Positions 8,022 to 15,452 of a DNA stretch of 64,000 nt are shown piece after piece. The DNA comes from Chromobacterium rhizoryzae (lineage in GTDB: Bacteria > Pseudomonadota > Gammaproteobacteria > Burkholderiales > Chromobacteriaceae). Numbering within the stretch: the stretch's first letter is position 1; every line of letters starts with the position of its first letter. The stretch is taken from NCBI RefSeq assembly GCF_020544465.1, contig NZ_CP066126.1, positions 5,084,001 to 5,148,000 of the forward strand, read 5' to 3'. The position numbers were made by a program, and so were the translations under genes. Below the pieces are notes generated by a model. That model had not been told where the DNA came from. It saw nothing but the letters and a program-made list of their open reading frames with translations, and searched no databases.

Positions 8022-8597
8022 TCAGGCCAATAATTGCCCGCGCCCCCAGGCCAGCGCCTCCGGCAAGATGCGCGGCCAGGCTTCAAGCCTGTGGTCGTCG
8101 CCGTTGAACACCGTCTGACGGCAGTCCAGATACAGCGCGGCCGCTTCGCGCCAGTCCAGCACCTCGTCGCGGCTACCCAACAGCAGCCAGTAACGGCGCG
8201 CGGACGGCTGCGCCACGCGCTGCGCCAGCAAGGCCCGCATATCGGCGTCGCTCAGGGTGTAGACCACGCCGGTATAGGGATTGGTTTGCTCGCCGATGAA
8301 GCGCGCCAAGTCGTCGTAAGGCCGCACCGCCGGGTTGATCAGCACCGCCGGGCGTTGATGACGCTCGGCCAGAAACGTGGCGTAATACCCGCCGAGGGAG
8401 CTGCCGATCAACAAGGTGTCGGCCGGCAAGGAGGCCACCAGGGCGGACGCCTGCTCAATCGCCTCGGCCGGATGCGGCGACAGCTGCGGACAATGCAGGG
8501 TCGCATCGAAAGCGTTCTGTTGCAGATAAGCGGCGGTTTCGTTCGCCTTCAGCGATTGCGGACCGGAGTTGAAGCCGTGCAGGTAAACAATATGCAT
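8022..8597 (-). CDS. YqiA/UPF0227-family alpha/beta-hydrolase esterase
   Basis: This 191-residue alpha/beta hydrolase opens MHIVYLHGFNSGPQS, typical of YqiA. The nucleophile elbow G-S-S-L-G (residues 65-69) places the catalytic Ser at about 67. The late GSRDEVLDW supplies the Asp and NGDDHRLEAW the His. E. coli YqiA hydrolyses acyl-CoA and p-nitrophenyl esters; the physiological substrate is unknown. The length is that of the family. The gene lies alone between the qor gene and an unrelated hypothetical. Confidence 0.83.
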   Translation of the reverse strand: MHIVYLHGFNSGPQSLKANETAAYLQQNAFDATLHCPQLSPHPAEAIEQASALVASLPADTLLIGSSLGGYYATFLAERHQRPAVLINPAVRPYDDLARFIGEQTNPYTGVVYTLSDADMRALLAQRVAQPSARRYWLLLGSRDEVLDWREAAALYLDCRQTVFNGDDHRLEAWPRILPEALAWGRGQLLA

Positions 8598-8800
8598 GCG
8601 GATGGGAACAAACGGAAAAGAAAGAGTTCATTCTAAATGGCCATCGTCCCAAGAAAAACCCTGGCAGCCGCGGCTGGCAACCGTCCTTTCGACGGGCTTG
8701 CCAATACATTCGCATGAATGATACAAAAACGCGGAAAAAATAATAAAACCGACGATTTATGCCATTGAGCGCGGTTTACAAAGATAACAGGAGAACATTA
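8598..8800. promoter_or_regulatory. AT-rich divergent control region
   Basis: About 200 bases separate the YqiA-like gene from the hypothetical at 8801, becoming AT-rich from about 8715. It must hold promoters for both genes, but no site matched a known operator well enough to name it. Confidence 0.35.
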
Positions 8801-9220
8801 ATGCTTGCCACCCTGCCGGACAACGCCCTCGTCGCCGACGCCACCACCACCAAGCCTTACTCCGTCGCCAGCCTGATCATGGCTTGCGGCTTTCTGCACC
8901 ACAGCGCGCAGGCCTTTCTCGACGACGTGCGCGCCGATCAGGCGCTGATCCGTTCCGGCTTCTGCCCCCGTCACCATGTGCATGTGGACCGCGACGGCCA
9001 AGCCACGGTGGACGGCTTCGTCCACGAACAAGTGGGTTTGTTGCTGCAACACAACGCCTCCCTGCATTTCGCCCTGCATGAGATGCTGATGCAGTTTGGC
9101 CCGGACGCCTGCAACGACACCCTGGCCGGCATCATCGTGCGCGGCCTGCGCGGGGTTCAGGACTGGCAGGCCGCCTGCCAGTGCCTGGCGGCGATGCGCC
9201 GCGGGCCGGCCCGCGCCTGA
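8801..9220 (+). CDS. Hypothetical protein, His-rich, no family recognised
   Basis: I do not recognise this 139-residue protein. The middle part carries several His residues (FLHHSA, PRHHVHVDRDG, ALHEML) and a predicted helical C-terminal half with two Cys. There is no signal peptide or membrane segment. HVHVDRDGQATVDGFVHEQ could be a beta hairpin. The start is ATG 8801 because AGGAG sits 7 bases upstream; an upstream in-frame ATG at 8759 has no ribosome site. Codon use is like its neighbours and the gene stands alone, so it is probably real. A metal-binding role is conceivable but not supported. Confidence 0.6.
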   Translation: MLATLPDNALVADATTTKPYSVASLIMACGFLHHSAQAFLDDVRADQALIRSGFCPRHHVHVDRDGQATVDGFVHEQVGLLLQHNASLHFALHEMLMQFGPDACNDTLAGIIVRGLRGVQDWQAACQCLAAMRRGPARA

Positions 9221-9243
9221 AAGCCCGGCCTGGGTTTCGAGGC

Positions 9244-9864
9244 CTATTTGGCCCTCTTGGCCAGATCCAGCGCCTTGAGCCTGGCGCCGACGTCGCCCTG
9301 AGCCGCCGCCTTGGCGTACCAGCGTATCGCCGCCGGCAGATCCCGCTCCACGCCGTCGCCGTGCTCGTACATGCTGGCGATCAGATATTGCGCGCCCATA
9401 TCGCCCTGCTGCGCGGCTTTTTCGTACCAGTACGCGGCCAGCCGGTAGTCCTTGGCCGCGCCGCGGCCCAAGAAGTACTGGGTGCCCAGATCCAGCTCCG
9501 CCGGCAGATAATCCTGCCGCGCGGCCAACTGGAACCAGCGCGTCGCCTCGGTCTGCGATTTGGCCACCTGCTGGCCGCTTTCATACAGCGCGCCCAAGGC
9601 GTGCTGCGCCTGCGGCAGACCCGCGTCGGCAGCGCGGCGCAGCCAGCGCTCGCCCTGCGCCCGGTCCGGCGCGCCGCCTTCGCCGCGCCAATGCATCATC
9701 GCCAGGTCGAAAGCCGCCACCCGGTCGCCCGCCTGGGCCGCTTGCTCGAACTGCCGGCGCGCGGCGGCGAAATCGCCGCGCTGATAGCTGGCCCAGCCCG
9801 CCACGTCCGCGGCCAGGGACGCCAGCGCCCACGCCGCCCATATCCCGCCTGCCCACGCCTTCAT
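9244..9864 (-). CDS. Sel1-like repeat (SLR) protein
   Basis: This 206-residue protein has an N-terminal signal or anchor (residues about 1-22) followed by four to five Sel1-type repeats of about 36 residues. Examples are AAFDLAMMHWRGEGG, AQHALGALYESGQQ, AELDLGTQYFLGRG and AQYLIASMYEHGDG. Each has the A-x-x-x-LG-x-x-Y-x-x-G pattern. SLR proteins act as scaffolds for protein-protein contacts, often in envelope stress or virulence. The start at 9864 is favoured over the ATG at 9879 because GAGGAG lies just upstream of it. It is probably secreted or periplasmic. A repeat element of type E lies immediately upstream. Confidence 0.82.
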   Translation of the reverse strand: MKAWAGGIWAAWALASLAADVAGWASYQRGDFAAARRQFEQAAQAGDRVAAFDLAMMHWRGEGGAPDRAQGERWLRRAADAGLPQAQHALGALYESGQQVAKSQTEATRWFQLAARQDYLPAELDLGTQYFLGRGAAKDYRLAAYWYEKAAQQGDMGAQYLIASMYEHGDGVERDLPAAIRWYAKAAAQGDVGARLKALDLAKRAK

Positions 9865-9899
9865 CGCGCCTCTCCTCATCGGGCCCGTACTACCAAAGC

Positions 9900-10012
9900 T
9901 TAGAAGCAGTTCAAAGCCCGCTGAAGCGCCAATGCGCTACTGACGCATTCCGCTTTCTCAGCGGCGTTCGCCCTGTCTCGCTCTCGCTCGCGAAACTTTG
10001 AACAGACTCTTA
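9900..10012 (-). repeat. Dispersed repeat type E, copy E2 (shortened)
   Basis: 113-bp reverse-orientation copy with ends TTAGAAGCAGTTCAAAG and CTTTGAACAGACTCTTA. The internal CCGCTTTCTCAGCGGCGTTC and CTGTCTCGCTC blocks match the family, but about 30 bases of the centre are missing. Its last three bases provide the stop of the truncated LysR gene. Confidence 0.8.
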
Positions 10013-10190
10013 GTCGGCGGCGGCCGGGAAATCTGTCGGCGGCGGCTCGCCGCCCAGCTTCCGGTCGATGAACTCCAGGAAGGCGCGCACCTAGGCCGGC
10101 ACGTGCTTGCGCTCGGGAAACACCGCGTGCAGCGGCAAGGGATAGTGCTCCAGCAGAGGCAGCAGCCGGCCGGTAGCCCGGCGCAATGCT
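10010..10190 (-). pseudogene. LysR-type regulator remnant (C-terminal tail, internal stop)
   Basis: On the minus strand this stretch translates into the C-terminal end of a LysR regulator (LLEHYPLPLHAVFPERKHVPA, stop, VRAFLEFIDRKL). The pattern is the usual end of the effector domain, H-A-V-F-P-x-R-K-H-x-P-x-V-R-x-F-x-E-F. An amber codon (TAG) at 10091-10093 replaces what is normally Lys or Arg. About the first 240 residues, including the whole HTH domain, are gone; the EAL gene begins just after the breakpoint. Its own terminal stop is the TTA/TAA end of repeat E2. It is a dead remnant, either of a deletion or of a rearrangement that brought in the EAL gene. Confidence 0.75.
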
Positions 10191-10228
10191 TGCTATGCTG
10201 AAAGTCCATCCCGCGCGACTAAACCACC

Positions 10229-11008
10229 ATGGCTCCACCCCTAGGCCCTCATCCCGAGCGACAGCTGTACCGCGACGCGGACGGCCGGTATTGCGCGCGT
10301 CTGGGCGGCTGTCAGCTCAGCAGCGTGTTCCAGCCCTTGTTCTACCGCAGCGGCGGCGTGTTCGGCTACGAGGCGCTGCTTCGCGTGCGGACGCAGGACG
10401 GCCAGACGCCGTCCCCCGACTCTTTTTTGTCCGGCCTGCCGCCGGAGCTGGCGCTGGAGGCCGATCAGCTGGCGCGGCTGATCCACATCCGCAATTTCGC
10501 GCAAAGCGGCCAATCCGGCTGCCTGTGCCTGAACCTGCTGGCCCAGACCGCGGTGGTGGACAACCACGGCCGCAATCACCTTCCCCTGCTGCAAGGCCTG
10601 CTGGACTCGCTGGAACTGGACAGCGGCGGCGTGATTTTCGAACTGCCGGAATACGAGGTGGAACACCACGGCCAACCGCTGATCAACAGCCTGCGCCTGA
10701 CCGCCGAGGCCGGCTTCGGCCTGTCTGTGGACGATTTCGGCGCGGTGGCCGCTCGCCACGGCAAGGTCAAGTCGCTGTGCCCGGACCTGATCAAGATAGA
10801 CCGCAGCCTGCTGCTGGACTATATGTCCGGCGAACGCCACCGGCTGCCGGTGCTGCTGGAGCTGGGCTGGCAGATAGGCTGCCGCATGGCGGTGGAAGGC
10901 ATAGAAACCCGCGAGCAACACCAGGCGATGCAGGAACTGGGGGTCGAGCTCTACCAGGGCTTCTACCTGGGCAAGCCGGCCGAGCTGCCGGTGACCTGCC
11001 AGCTGTGA
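10229..11008 (+). CDS. EAL-domain c-di-GMP phosphodiesterase (stand-alone)
   Basis: This 259-residue protein is almost entirely one EAL domain: FQPLFYR, EALLRV (48-53), N102, the metal-binding E-L-P-E (138-141), DDFG (168-171), K189-I-D, the loop E223-G-I-E, and a C-terminal QGFYLGKP. All the residues needed for metal and c-di-GMP binding appear present, so hydrolysis of c-di-GMP to pGpG is likely. No sensor, GGDEF or membrane domain is attached. The last 46 bases overlap the convergent MFS gene. The start follows the LysR remnant directly, so its promoter region is unusual. Activity is inferred from motifs. Confidence 0.85.
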   Translation: MAPPLGPHPERQLYRDADGRYCARLGGCQLSSVFQPLFYRSGGVFGYEALLRVRTQDGQTPSPDSFLSGLPPELALEADQLARLIHIRNFAQSGQSGCLCLNLLAQTAVVDNHGRNHLPLLQGLLDSLELDSGGVIFELPEYEVEHHGQPLINSLRLTAEAGFGLSVDDFGAVAARHGKVKSLCPDLIKIDRSLLLDYMSGERHRLPVLLELGWQIGCRMAVEGIETREQHQAMQELGVELYQGFYLGKPAELPVTCQL

Positions 11009-12162
11009 CCGGCGCGGTCCAGCCACAGGCTGAGCAAGGCCAGCGCGGCCAACGCCGCGCCCAGCCAGACCGGCGCGCGCAGGCTCCAGCCGGCGTCCAA
11101 CAAAGCGCCGCCGCCCCAGGAACCCAGCATCAGACCCAGATTGACCACCGACATGTGCAGGCTGTTCACCATAGGCCCGCTGCCGCCGGCGCGCACCACC
11201 CGCGCCACCATCGCCGGATTCATCGGCAGGCCGGCCAAGCCCAATAGCAGCACGCACGCCGCCGTCGCCGCCTGCCATTGCGCCAGCAAGGCCAACGCCA
11301 CCAGGGCGGCCAGCAAGACCAGCAGGCCGCCGCGCAGCACGGCGCGGGTGTGGCTGTCCGCCAGGCGGCCGCTGAACAGATTGCCGAGCACCGTCGCCAG
11401 CCCGTAAGCGGCGAACAGCCAGGGCAGCGCCGAAGCGGCGAAGCCGCTGACCCGGGTGAACAAGGGCGCCAGATAAGTGAAGGCGGCGAACACCGCGCCT
11501 ATGATCAGGCCGCTGCTCAGATAAGCCGCCCATAGGCTGGGTCGCGCCAGCCGGCGGCCCTCCTCGCCCAGACTCAAGGTCTGCGGACGGATGCCGGACG
11601 GCGTCAGCGCGGCGATGCCCGCCGCGGCCAACGCCACCATGCCCGCCACCAGCCAAAAGCTCACACGCCAGCCCCAGCTCTGATCCACCCAGGCCGCCAG
11701 CGGCAGGCCGGCCACCGAAGCCAGCATCAGGCCGTTGAGCACCAGCGCGGCGGCGCGCGCCACCCGGTGTTCGCCCACCAGTTCCGCCGCCAAGGCCAGG
11801 GCCACGCCGAAGAAAGCCGATTGCGCCACGCCGCAGATCAGCCGCGACCACAGCATCTGCCGGTAATCGCCGGCCAGCGCGCCCAAAGCCTGCCCGGCCA
11901 GGAACAACAGCAACAGCCCGATCAAGCTGTGCTTGCGCCGCGCCGAACGCAGCAGCCAAGTCAGCGCCGGCCCGCCCAGAACCACGCTGGCGGCGAAGGC
12001 CGACACCAGATTGCCCACCGCCGGCAAGCCGACGCCCAGAGCCGCCGCCAACGACGGCATCATCCCCGCCACCATGAATTCCGACGTCGCCATCGCAAAA
12101 ATGCATAGGCCCAACAGATACACCGTCGCCGGCATCGCCGACTCGCCGCTCTTGCCTGTCAT
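10963..12162 (-). CDS. Major facilitator superfamily transporter (DHA1/AraJ-type efflux)
   Basis: The protein has 399 residues and about 12 hydrophobic segments. It opens with the ATSEFMVAGMMP motif common in sugar-efflux and DHA1 drug transporters. Loop 2-3 has the degenerate motif RSARRKHSL; transmembrane 5 has GLPLAAWVDQSWGWRVSFW. Likely exports a small molecule or drug by proton antiport across the inner membrane. The start at 12162 is chosen from a GGGAG site upstream. The divergent LysR regulator at 12281 and a perfect palindrome between them suggest that the regulator controls this transporter. Its 3' end overlaps the EAL gene on the other strand. Confidence 0.8.
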   Translation of the reverse strand: MTGKSGESAMPATVYLLGLCIFAMATSEFMVAGMMPSLAAALGVGLPAVGNLVSAFAASVVLGGPALTWLLRSARRKHSLIGLLLLFLAGQALGALAGDYRQMLWSRLICGVAQSAFFGVALALAAELVGEHRVARAAALVLNGLMLASVAGLPLAAWVDQSWGWRVSFWLVAGMVALAAAGIAALTPSGIRPQTLSLGEEGRRLARPSLWAAYLSSGLIIGAVFAAFTYLAPLFTRVSGFAASALPWLFAAYGLATVLGNLFSGRLADSHTRAVLRGGLLVLLAALVALALLAQWQAATAACVLLLGLAGLPMNPAMVARVVRAGGSGPMVNSLHMSVVNLGLMLGSWGGGALLDAGWSLRAPVWLGAALAALALLSLWLDRAGHSWQVTGSSAGLPR

Positions 12163-12248
12163 CCCGCTTCTCCCGTATCGCACATGAACGAGGGCTTATG
12201 CTAGATTCCTTGGCGATACGGAAAAATAGTCTTCAATTCCATACATAA

Positions 12249-12265
12249 CGGAACTGTATTCCGTA
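12249..12265. promoter_or_regulatory. Likely LysR operator between the MFS and LysR genes
   Basis: A perfect palindrome, ACGGAA-CTGTA-TTCCGT, lies 15 bases before the LysR start in the divergent promoter region. A related half site (TACGGAA) lies about 30 bases to the left. The layout fits LysR autoregulation and control of the MFS gene. Confidence 0.5.
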
Positions 12266-12280
12266 ATTTCGAGGCAAACC

Positions 12281-13168
12281 ATGGAAAAAATGAGCGGCAT
12301 CGAGCTGTTCGCCCATATCGCCCAGCAAGGCAGCCTGGTGGCCGCCGGACGGCAACTGGGCATTTCCGCCTCCGCCGCCGGCAAAGGCCTGGCGCGGCTG
12401 GAGGCGCGCTTGGGCGCGCGTCTGGTTCAACGCAGCACCCGGCGGCTGACCTTGACCCCGGCCGGCGAGCAATACCTGCAACGTTGCCTGCGCATTCTGG
12501 ACGAAGTGGAAACGGCGGAGCGCGAGTTGCAACAAGAGCAGGCCGCGCCGCGCGGCCGGCTGAAGGTGGGCCTGCCGCACGAATGCGGCGTGCTGGCCCC
12601 GCTGCTGGCCGCCTTCATGCAAGACTATCCGGAGATCGAACTGGATCTGGACTACAGCGACCGGCTGGTGGACGTGATAGGCGAAGGCTTCGATGTGGTG
12701 ATTCGCGGCGGCGAACCGGGAGACTCGCGCTTGAGCGCGCGGCGGCTGGGCGCTTACCGCATGCGGCTGGTGGCCGCGCCGGCCTACTTCGCCCGCTGCG
12801 GCGAGCCGGCGTCGCCGATGGATCTGACGAAGCACCGCTGCCTGCATTACCGCTATCCGCGCAGCGGCAAACTGGCGCCGTGGCCGCTGGCCGGCCAGGA
12901 TGAAGACGCGCCGGCGCTGCCGGTCCATGCCTGCGCCAATACCGGCGACGCGCTGATCCAGCTGGCGGAGCAAGGCGCCGGCATCGCCTGCCTGCCGGAC
13001 TTCACCGTGCGCCGCCAACTGGCGGACGGACGGCTGCGGGCGCTGCCGGAAGCCTGGGCCGAGCGCAGCGGCGTCCTTTATCTGCTATGGCCCGGTTCGC
13101 CCTATCCGCCGCCGCGGCTGCGCGCCTTCATCGACTTCTTCGCCAAACGCGGCTTCCCCGGCGGCTGA
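12281..13168 (+). CDS. LysR-family transcriptional regulator
   Basis: This 295-residue LysR regulator has an N-terminal HTH at residues about 1-60 (GSLVAAGRQLGISASAAGKGLARLEARLGARLVQRSTR). A linker helix and an effector-binding domain follow. The effector domain has the D-V-V-I-R-G-G-E-P subgroup signature near residue 145, which is typical of the DsdA/AaeR-like subgroup with R-G-G-x-P-x-D-S-x-L. It probably regulates the divergent efflux gene through the palindrome at 12249. Length and motifs are complete. Confidence 0.85.
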   Translation: MEKMSGIELFAHIAQQGSLVAAGRQLGISASAAGKGLARLEARLGARLVQRSTRRLTLTPAGEQYLQRCLRILDEVETAERELQQEQAAPRGRLKVGLPHECGVLAPLLAAFMQDYPEIELDLDYSDRLVDVIGEGFDVVIRGGEPGDSRLSARRLGAYRMRLVAAPAYFARCGEPASPMDLTKHRCLHYRYPRSGKLAPWPLAGQDEDAPALPVHACANTGDALIQLAEQGAGIACLPDFTVRRQLADGRLRALPEAWAERSGVLYLLWPGSPYPPPRLRAFIDFFAKRGFPGG

Positions 13169-13186
13169 ACCCCGCCGGACTCTGGC

Positions 13187-14188
13187 TCAGGGCGCCGACA
13201 CCAGCCGGTCCGCCATCGCCTTGATCGCCCGCATCTGCACCCCGTTCTTCCAGGCGAAATTCACGCCGGTATAGCCGAACCAGTCCCAGCAGCCGTTCGG
13301 GTTGCCCGGCGGCATCGCCGTGGTCTGCGGATACAACACGATGATGCGATTGCTGTCCGCCCATTCGTTGTAGCCGGCATGGCCGTAGAAAGCGTCGCCG
13401 ACCGCGCCCGCGTACTGGCGGCAACCGTGCAGCGCCACATGCACCTTGCAGGATTCGCCCTCGGCGCAGGCGCGCGGCACATAGACATAGCCCTCGTCGG
13501 CCAGGCTGCTGCCCGGCGGCGCGTACGGCTTCTGGTTGAAAGCGGACACCTGGCTGCTCAATTGGCCGGCGCGCGGCTGCAAGGGGCCGTAGATTTGCGT
13601 CAGGATAGCGCCGGCCTGGTCGTAGCCTTCGCCCTTCCAGTCGCAATGGTTGACGTAAGGCGACTTGGTCTCGCCGCAGTCATTGCCGTAAGCCGGCGTG
13701 ATCTGGGCATGGCCGGCCGGCAGGCTGCGCAGGTAGTCGATGCTCGCCGCCGGCACCCCCAGCTTGCGGAAATAACGCTCGGCGCTGTCCACCACCGCCG
13801 TCTTGACAGTATTGTCCTGGCTGCCGCTGAACAGATAGACGCGGCGCTTGGCCAGGTTGGACAAGGGATCGATCTGTCCCGCCAGCGCGAACTGCTGCGT
13901 CGCCAGCACCAGGCCGCCCACCGCCGGCGGCGGACCGCTCATGCAGGCCGGCGCGCCCGCCAGCATGCCCTTGGAACAATAGTAAGGCCCGCCCGCCACC
14001 ACGCCGACGCCTCGCACCGAGGCGGAAAACGCCACCTGATACTGCACCGCCATGAAGGCGCCGGACGACAGACCGGACACCGATGACTGCCGCGCGTCGC
14101 CGCGATACGCCGGCAGCGGCTCCGCCGCCGCCATCTGCGCCAGCGTCAACGCCAGCGCCCCAGCCCACCACCAAGCAGGTTTCAACAT
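13187..14188 (-). CDS. Secreted PHB-depolymerase-like esterase
   Basis: The protein has 333 residues, with a Sec signal peptide (1-22, cleavage near AAAEP). The catalytic elbow is G-L-S-S-G-A-F, with Ser about 41 unusually close to the mature N terminus. VYLFSGSQDNTVKTAVVD carries a likely Asp, YVYVPRACAEGESCKVHVALHGCRQ is the strongly conserved depolymerase stretch, and the conserved NEWADSN and CWDWFGYTG end it. The family acts outside the cell or in the periplasm on poly(3-hydroxybutyrate) or on other esters such as polyphenolic ones. It is monocistronic. The start is ATG 14188 with AAGGAGG 6 bases upstream; a repeat of type E (E3) lies immediately upstream of that site. Confidence 0.83.
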   Translation of the reverse strand: MLKPAWWWAGALALTLAQMAAAEPLPAYRGDARQSSVSGLSSGAFMAVQYQVAFSASVRGVGVVAGGPYYCSKGMLAGAPACMSGPPPAVGGLVLATQQFALAGQIDPLSNLAKRRVYLFSGSQDNTVKTAVVDSAERYFRKLGVPAASIDYLRSLPAGHAQITPAYGNDCGETKSPYVNHCDWKGEGYDQAGAILTQIYGPLQPRAGQLSSQVSAFNQKPYAPPGSSLADEGYVYVPRACAEGESCKVHVALHGCRQYAGAVGDAFYGHAGYNEWADSNRIIVLYPQTTAMPPGNPNGCWDWFGYTGVNFAWKNGVQMRAIKAMADRLVSAP

Positions 14189-14524
14189 AAGCCCTCCTTA
14201 AAGAACCCGTTCCCTGTCCGCCCCGCGTCATCAAACGCGACACGGCGAGCGCGGCTTTGAAACGCCCATGAGCCACGAGCGTTCCGCGTGCTCGGCTGCT
14301 TCGCCTTCGCTCGCGAGACTTTGAACAGACTGCGGTATCGCGCGAGGATCGCGCTCCCGCCTGGATTATGGCGTCCCCAGCCGGCAAAAATCACCCCAAC
14401 GTCATGAATCGTCGGCAAATCGGTCAGTTCCCGCCCTGCCCCCAACCCCTCTCTGCCGCAGGAGCTGTTCCGCGTCGCTGGTATTCCGTACTATTCCAGT
14501 TTCATCAATGACAAGAAGAACGGC
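14189..14524. other. Intergenic region holding repeat E3
   Basis: No gene on either strand. The left half is the type E repeat; the right half (14338-14524) is non-coding and must contain the promoter of the lipoprotein gene at 14525. No recognisable operator was seen. Confidence 0.5.
14198..14337 (-). repeat. Dispersed repeat type E, copy E3 (diverged)
   Basis: Reverse-orientation copy beginning TTAAAGAACCCGTT and ending GCGAGACTTTGAACAGAC. The interior is diverged but keeps GCTTCGCCTTCGCTCGCGAG. It sits in the promoter-side region of the esterase and is one of the few copies that does not touch a stop codon. Confidence 0.65.
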
Positions 14525-15346
14525 ATGCCCCCGCTCCCCGCGCCCCGTACCGCCGGCCTGCGCGTCTCGCTGTTGCTCGGCCTGACGCTGACGCTCGCCG
14601 CCTGCAAACCCCAGCCGCCTCCGCCCGCCGCCGAGCCGGCCGACACCGCCAGCGCGCCGTCCGTCGCCGGCCAAGTGCGACGCCTGAGCGCCGTGCCGGC
14701 CGGCGTCGAGCTGCGCGGCAAGCTGACCGCCGCCTACGGCTGGACGGACAGCGCCGGCGAGCACGTGCTGGTGCTGGCGGAGCGACAGGAAGCGCGCGGC
14801 GCCGACGGCGCACAGAGCGCGACGCTCTACGCCGCGCAATACACGCTGGGCCAGGATAGGCCGCGACGGCAGTGGATGCTCAGCGACGGCGTGACGCGCT
14901 GCGAGTTCGACGCCAGCGCGACCTTCGATCTGGCCTCCATTGCTTTTCCGGACCTCAACCGCGACGGCGCGCTGGAAACGGTGGTCGGCTATCGCAGCGC
15001 TTGCGCCAGCGACGTCAGCCCCAACGACTACAAGCTGATTCTTCACGCCGGCAAAGCCAAATACGGCCTGCGCGGCCTGGATCGCCAGGGCGTGCGCTGG
15101 CTGGACCCGGACAATGGCCACCTGACCGGCCTGCCGCTGCCCGAGGACTGCAGCCCGCAAGGCCAGCGGGCGCTGCAGGCCAAGGGCTGGGAGAAAGACT
15201 TCGAACCGCCCTATCTGCCCGGCTGTTACACCGACGAAAACGACTTCGCCGCGGCGCCGCCGGCTTTTGCCCGCCACATGCGCCAGCAGTGGTTCGCGCT
15301 GATGCGGCATCAGGAAGACAACTGGCTCAAGCAGCAACAGGAATGA
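14525..15346 (+). CDS. Lipoprotein, M949_RS01915-like surface polysaccharide-associated family
   Basis: This 273-residue protein has a signal peptide and lipobox LAAC near residues 24-27, then a Pro-rich linker. The globular part resembles proteins annotated as the M949_RS01915 family: a G-K-L-T-A-A-Y-G-W-T-D-x-x-G-E-x-V-L-V-L-x-E opening, the central RCEFDAS, FPDLNRDGALETVVGYR (a Ca-binding-like DxNxDG motif), and the family hallmark SDVSPNDYKLILHAGKAKYGLRG. The function is unknown; its family name refers only to genomic context elsewhere. It is located in the envelope. It ends about 100 bases before the Fur-boxed gene and is not co-directional in function with it. Confidence 0.6.
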   Translation: MPPLPAPRTAGLRVSLLLGLTLTLAACKPQPPPPAAEPADTASAPSVAGQVRRLSAVPAGVELRGKLTAAYGWTDSAGEHVLVLAERQEARGADGAQSATLYAAQYTLGQDRPRRQWMLSDGVTRCEFDASATFDLASIAFPDLNRDGALETVVGYRSACASDVSPNDYKLILHAGKAKYGLRGLDRQGVRWLDPDNGHLTGLPLPEDCSPQGQRALQAKGWEKDFEPPYLPGCYTDENDFAAAPPAFARHMRQQWFALMRHQEDNWLKQQQE

Positions 15347-15382
15347 GCGCGCGGCTTGCGGCCCTCGCAAACCTGCCCTTCG

Positions 15383-15404
15383 GTAATTATGATAATAATT
15401 CTTG
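15383..15404 (+). promoter_or_regulatory. Fur box upstream of the siderophore-binding lipoprotein
   Basis: AATTATGATAATAATTCTTG (15385-15404) closely follows the Fur consensus GATAATGATAATCATTATC, about 50 bases upstream of the fepB-like start. Iron repression of this gene is therefore likely. Confidence 0.75.
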
Positions 15405-15452
15405 TTTGCAATAAAATCGGAGCCACCACCCGCGTCTATCCTAAGGATTTTC

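Noticed and set aside
6196..8118. 640-codon open frame on the plus strand
   Set aside because: It shadows the WYL gene, repeat B1 and the antisense quinone oxidoreductase; its composition is low-complexity Arg/Ala/Gln/His.
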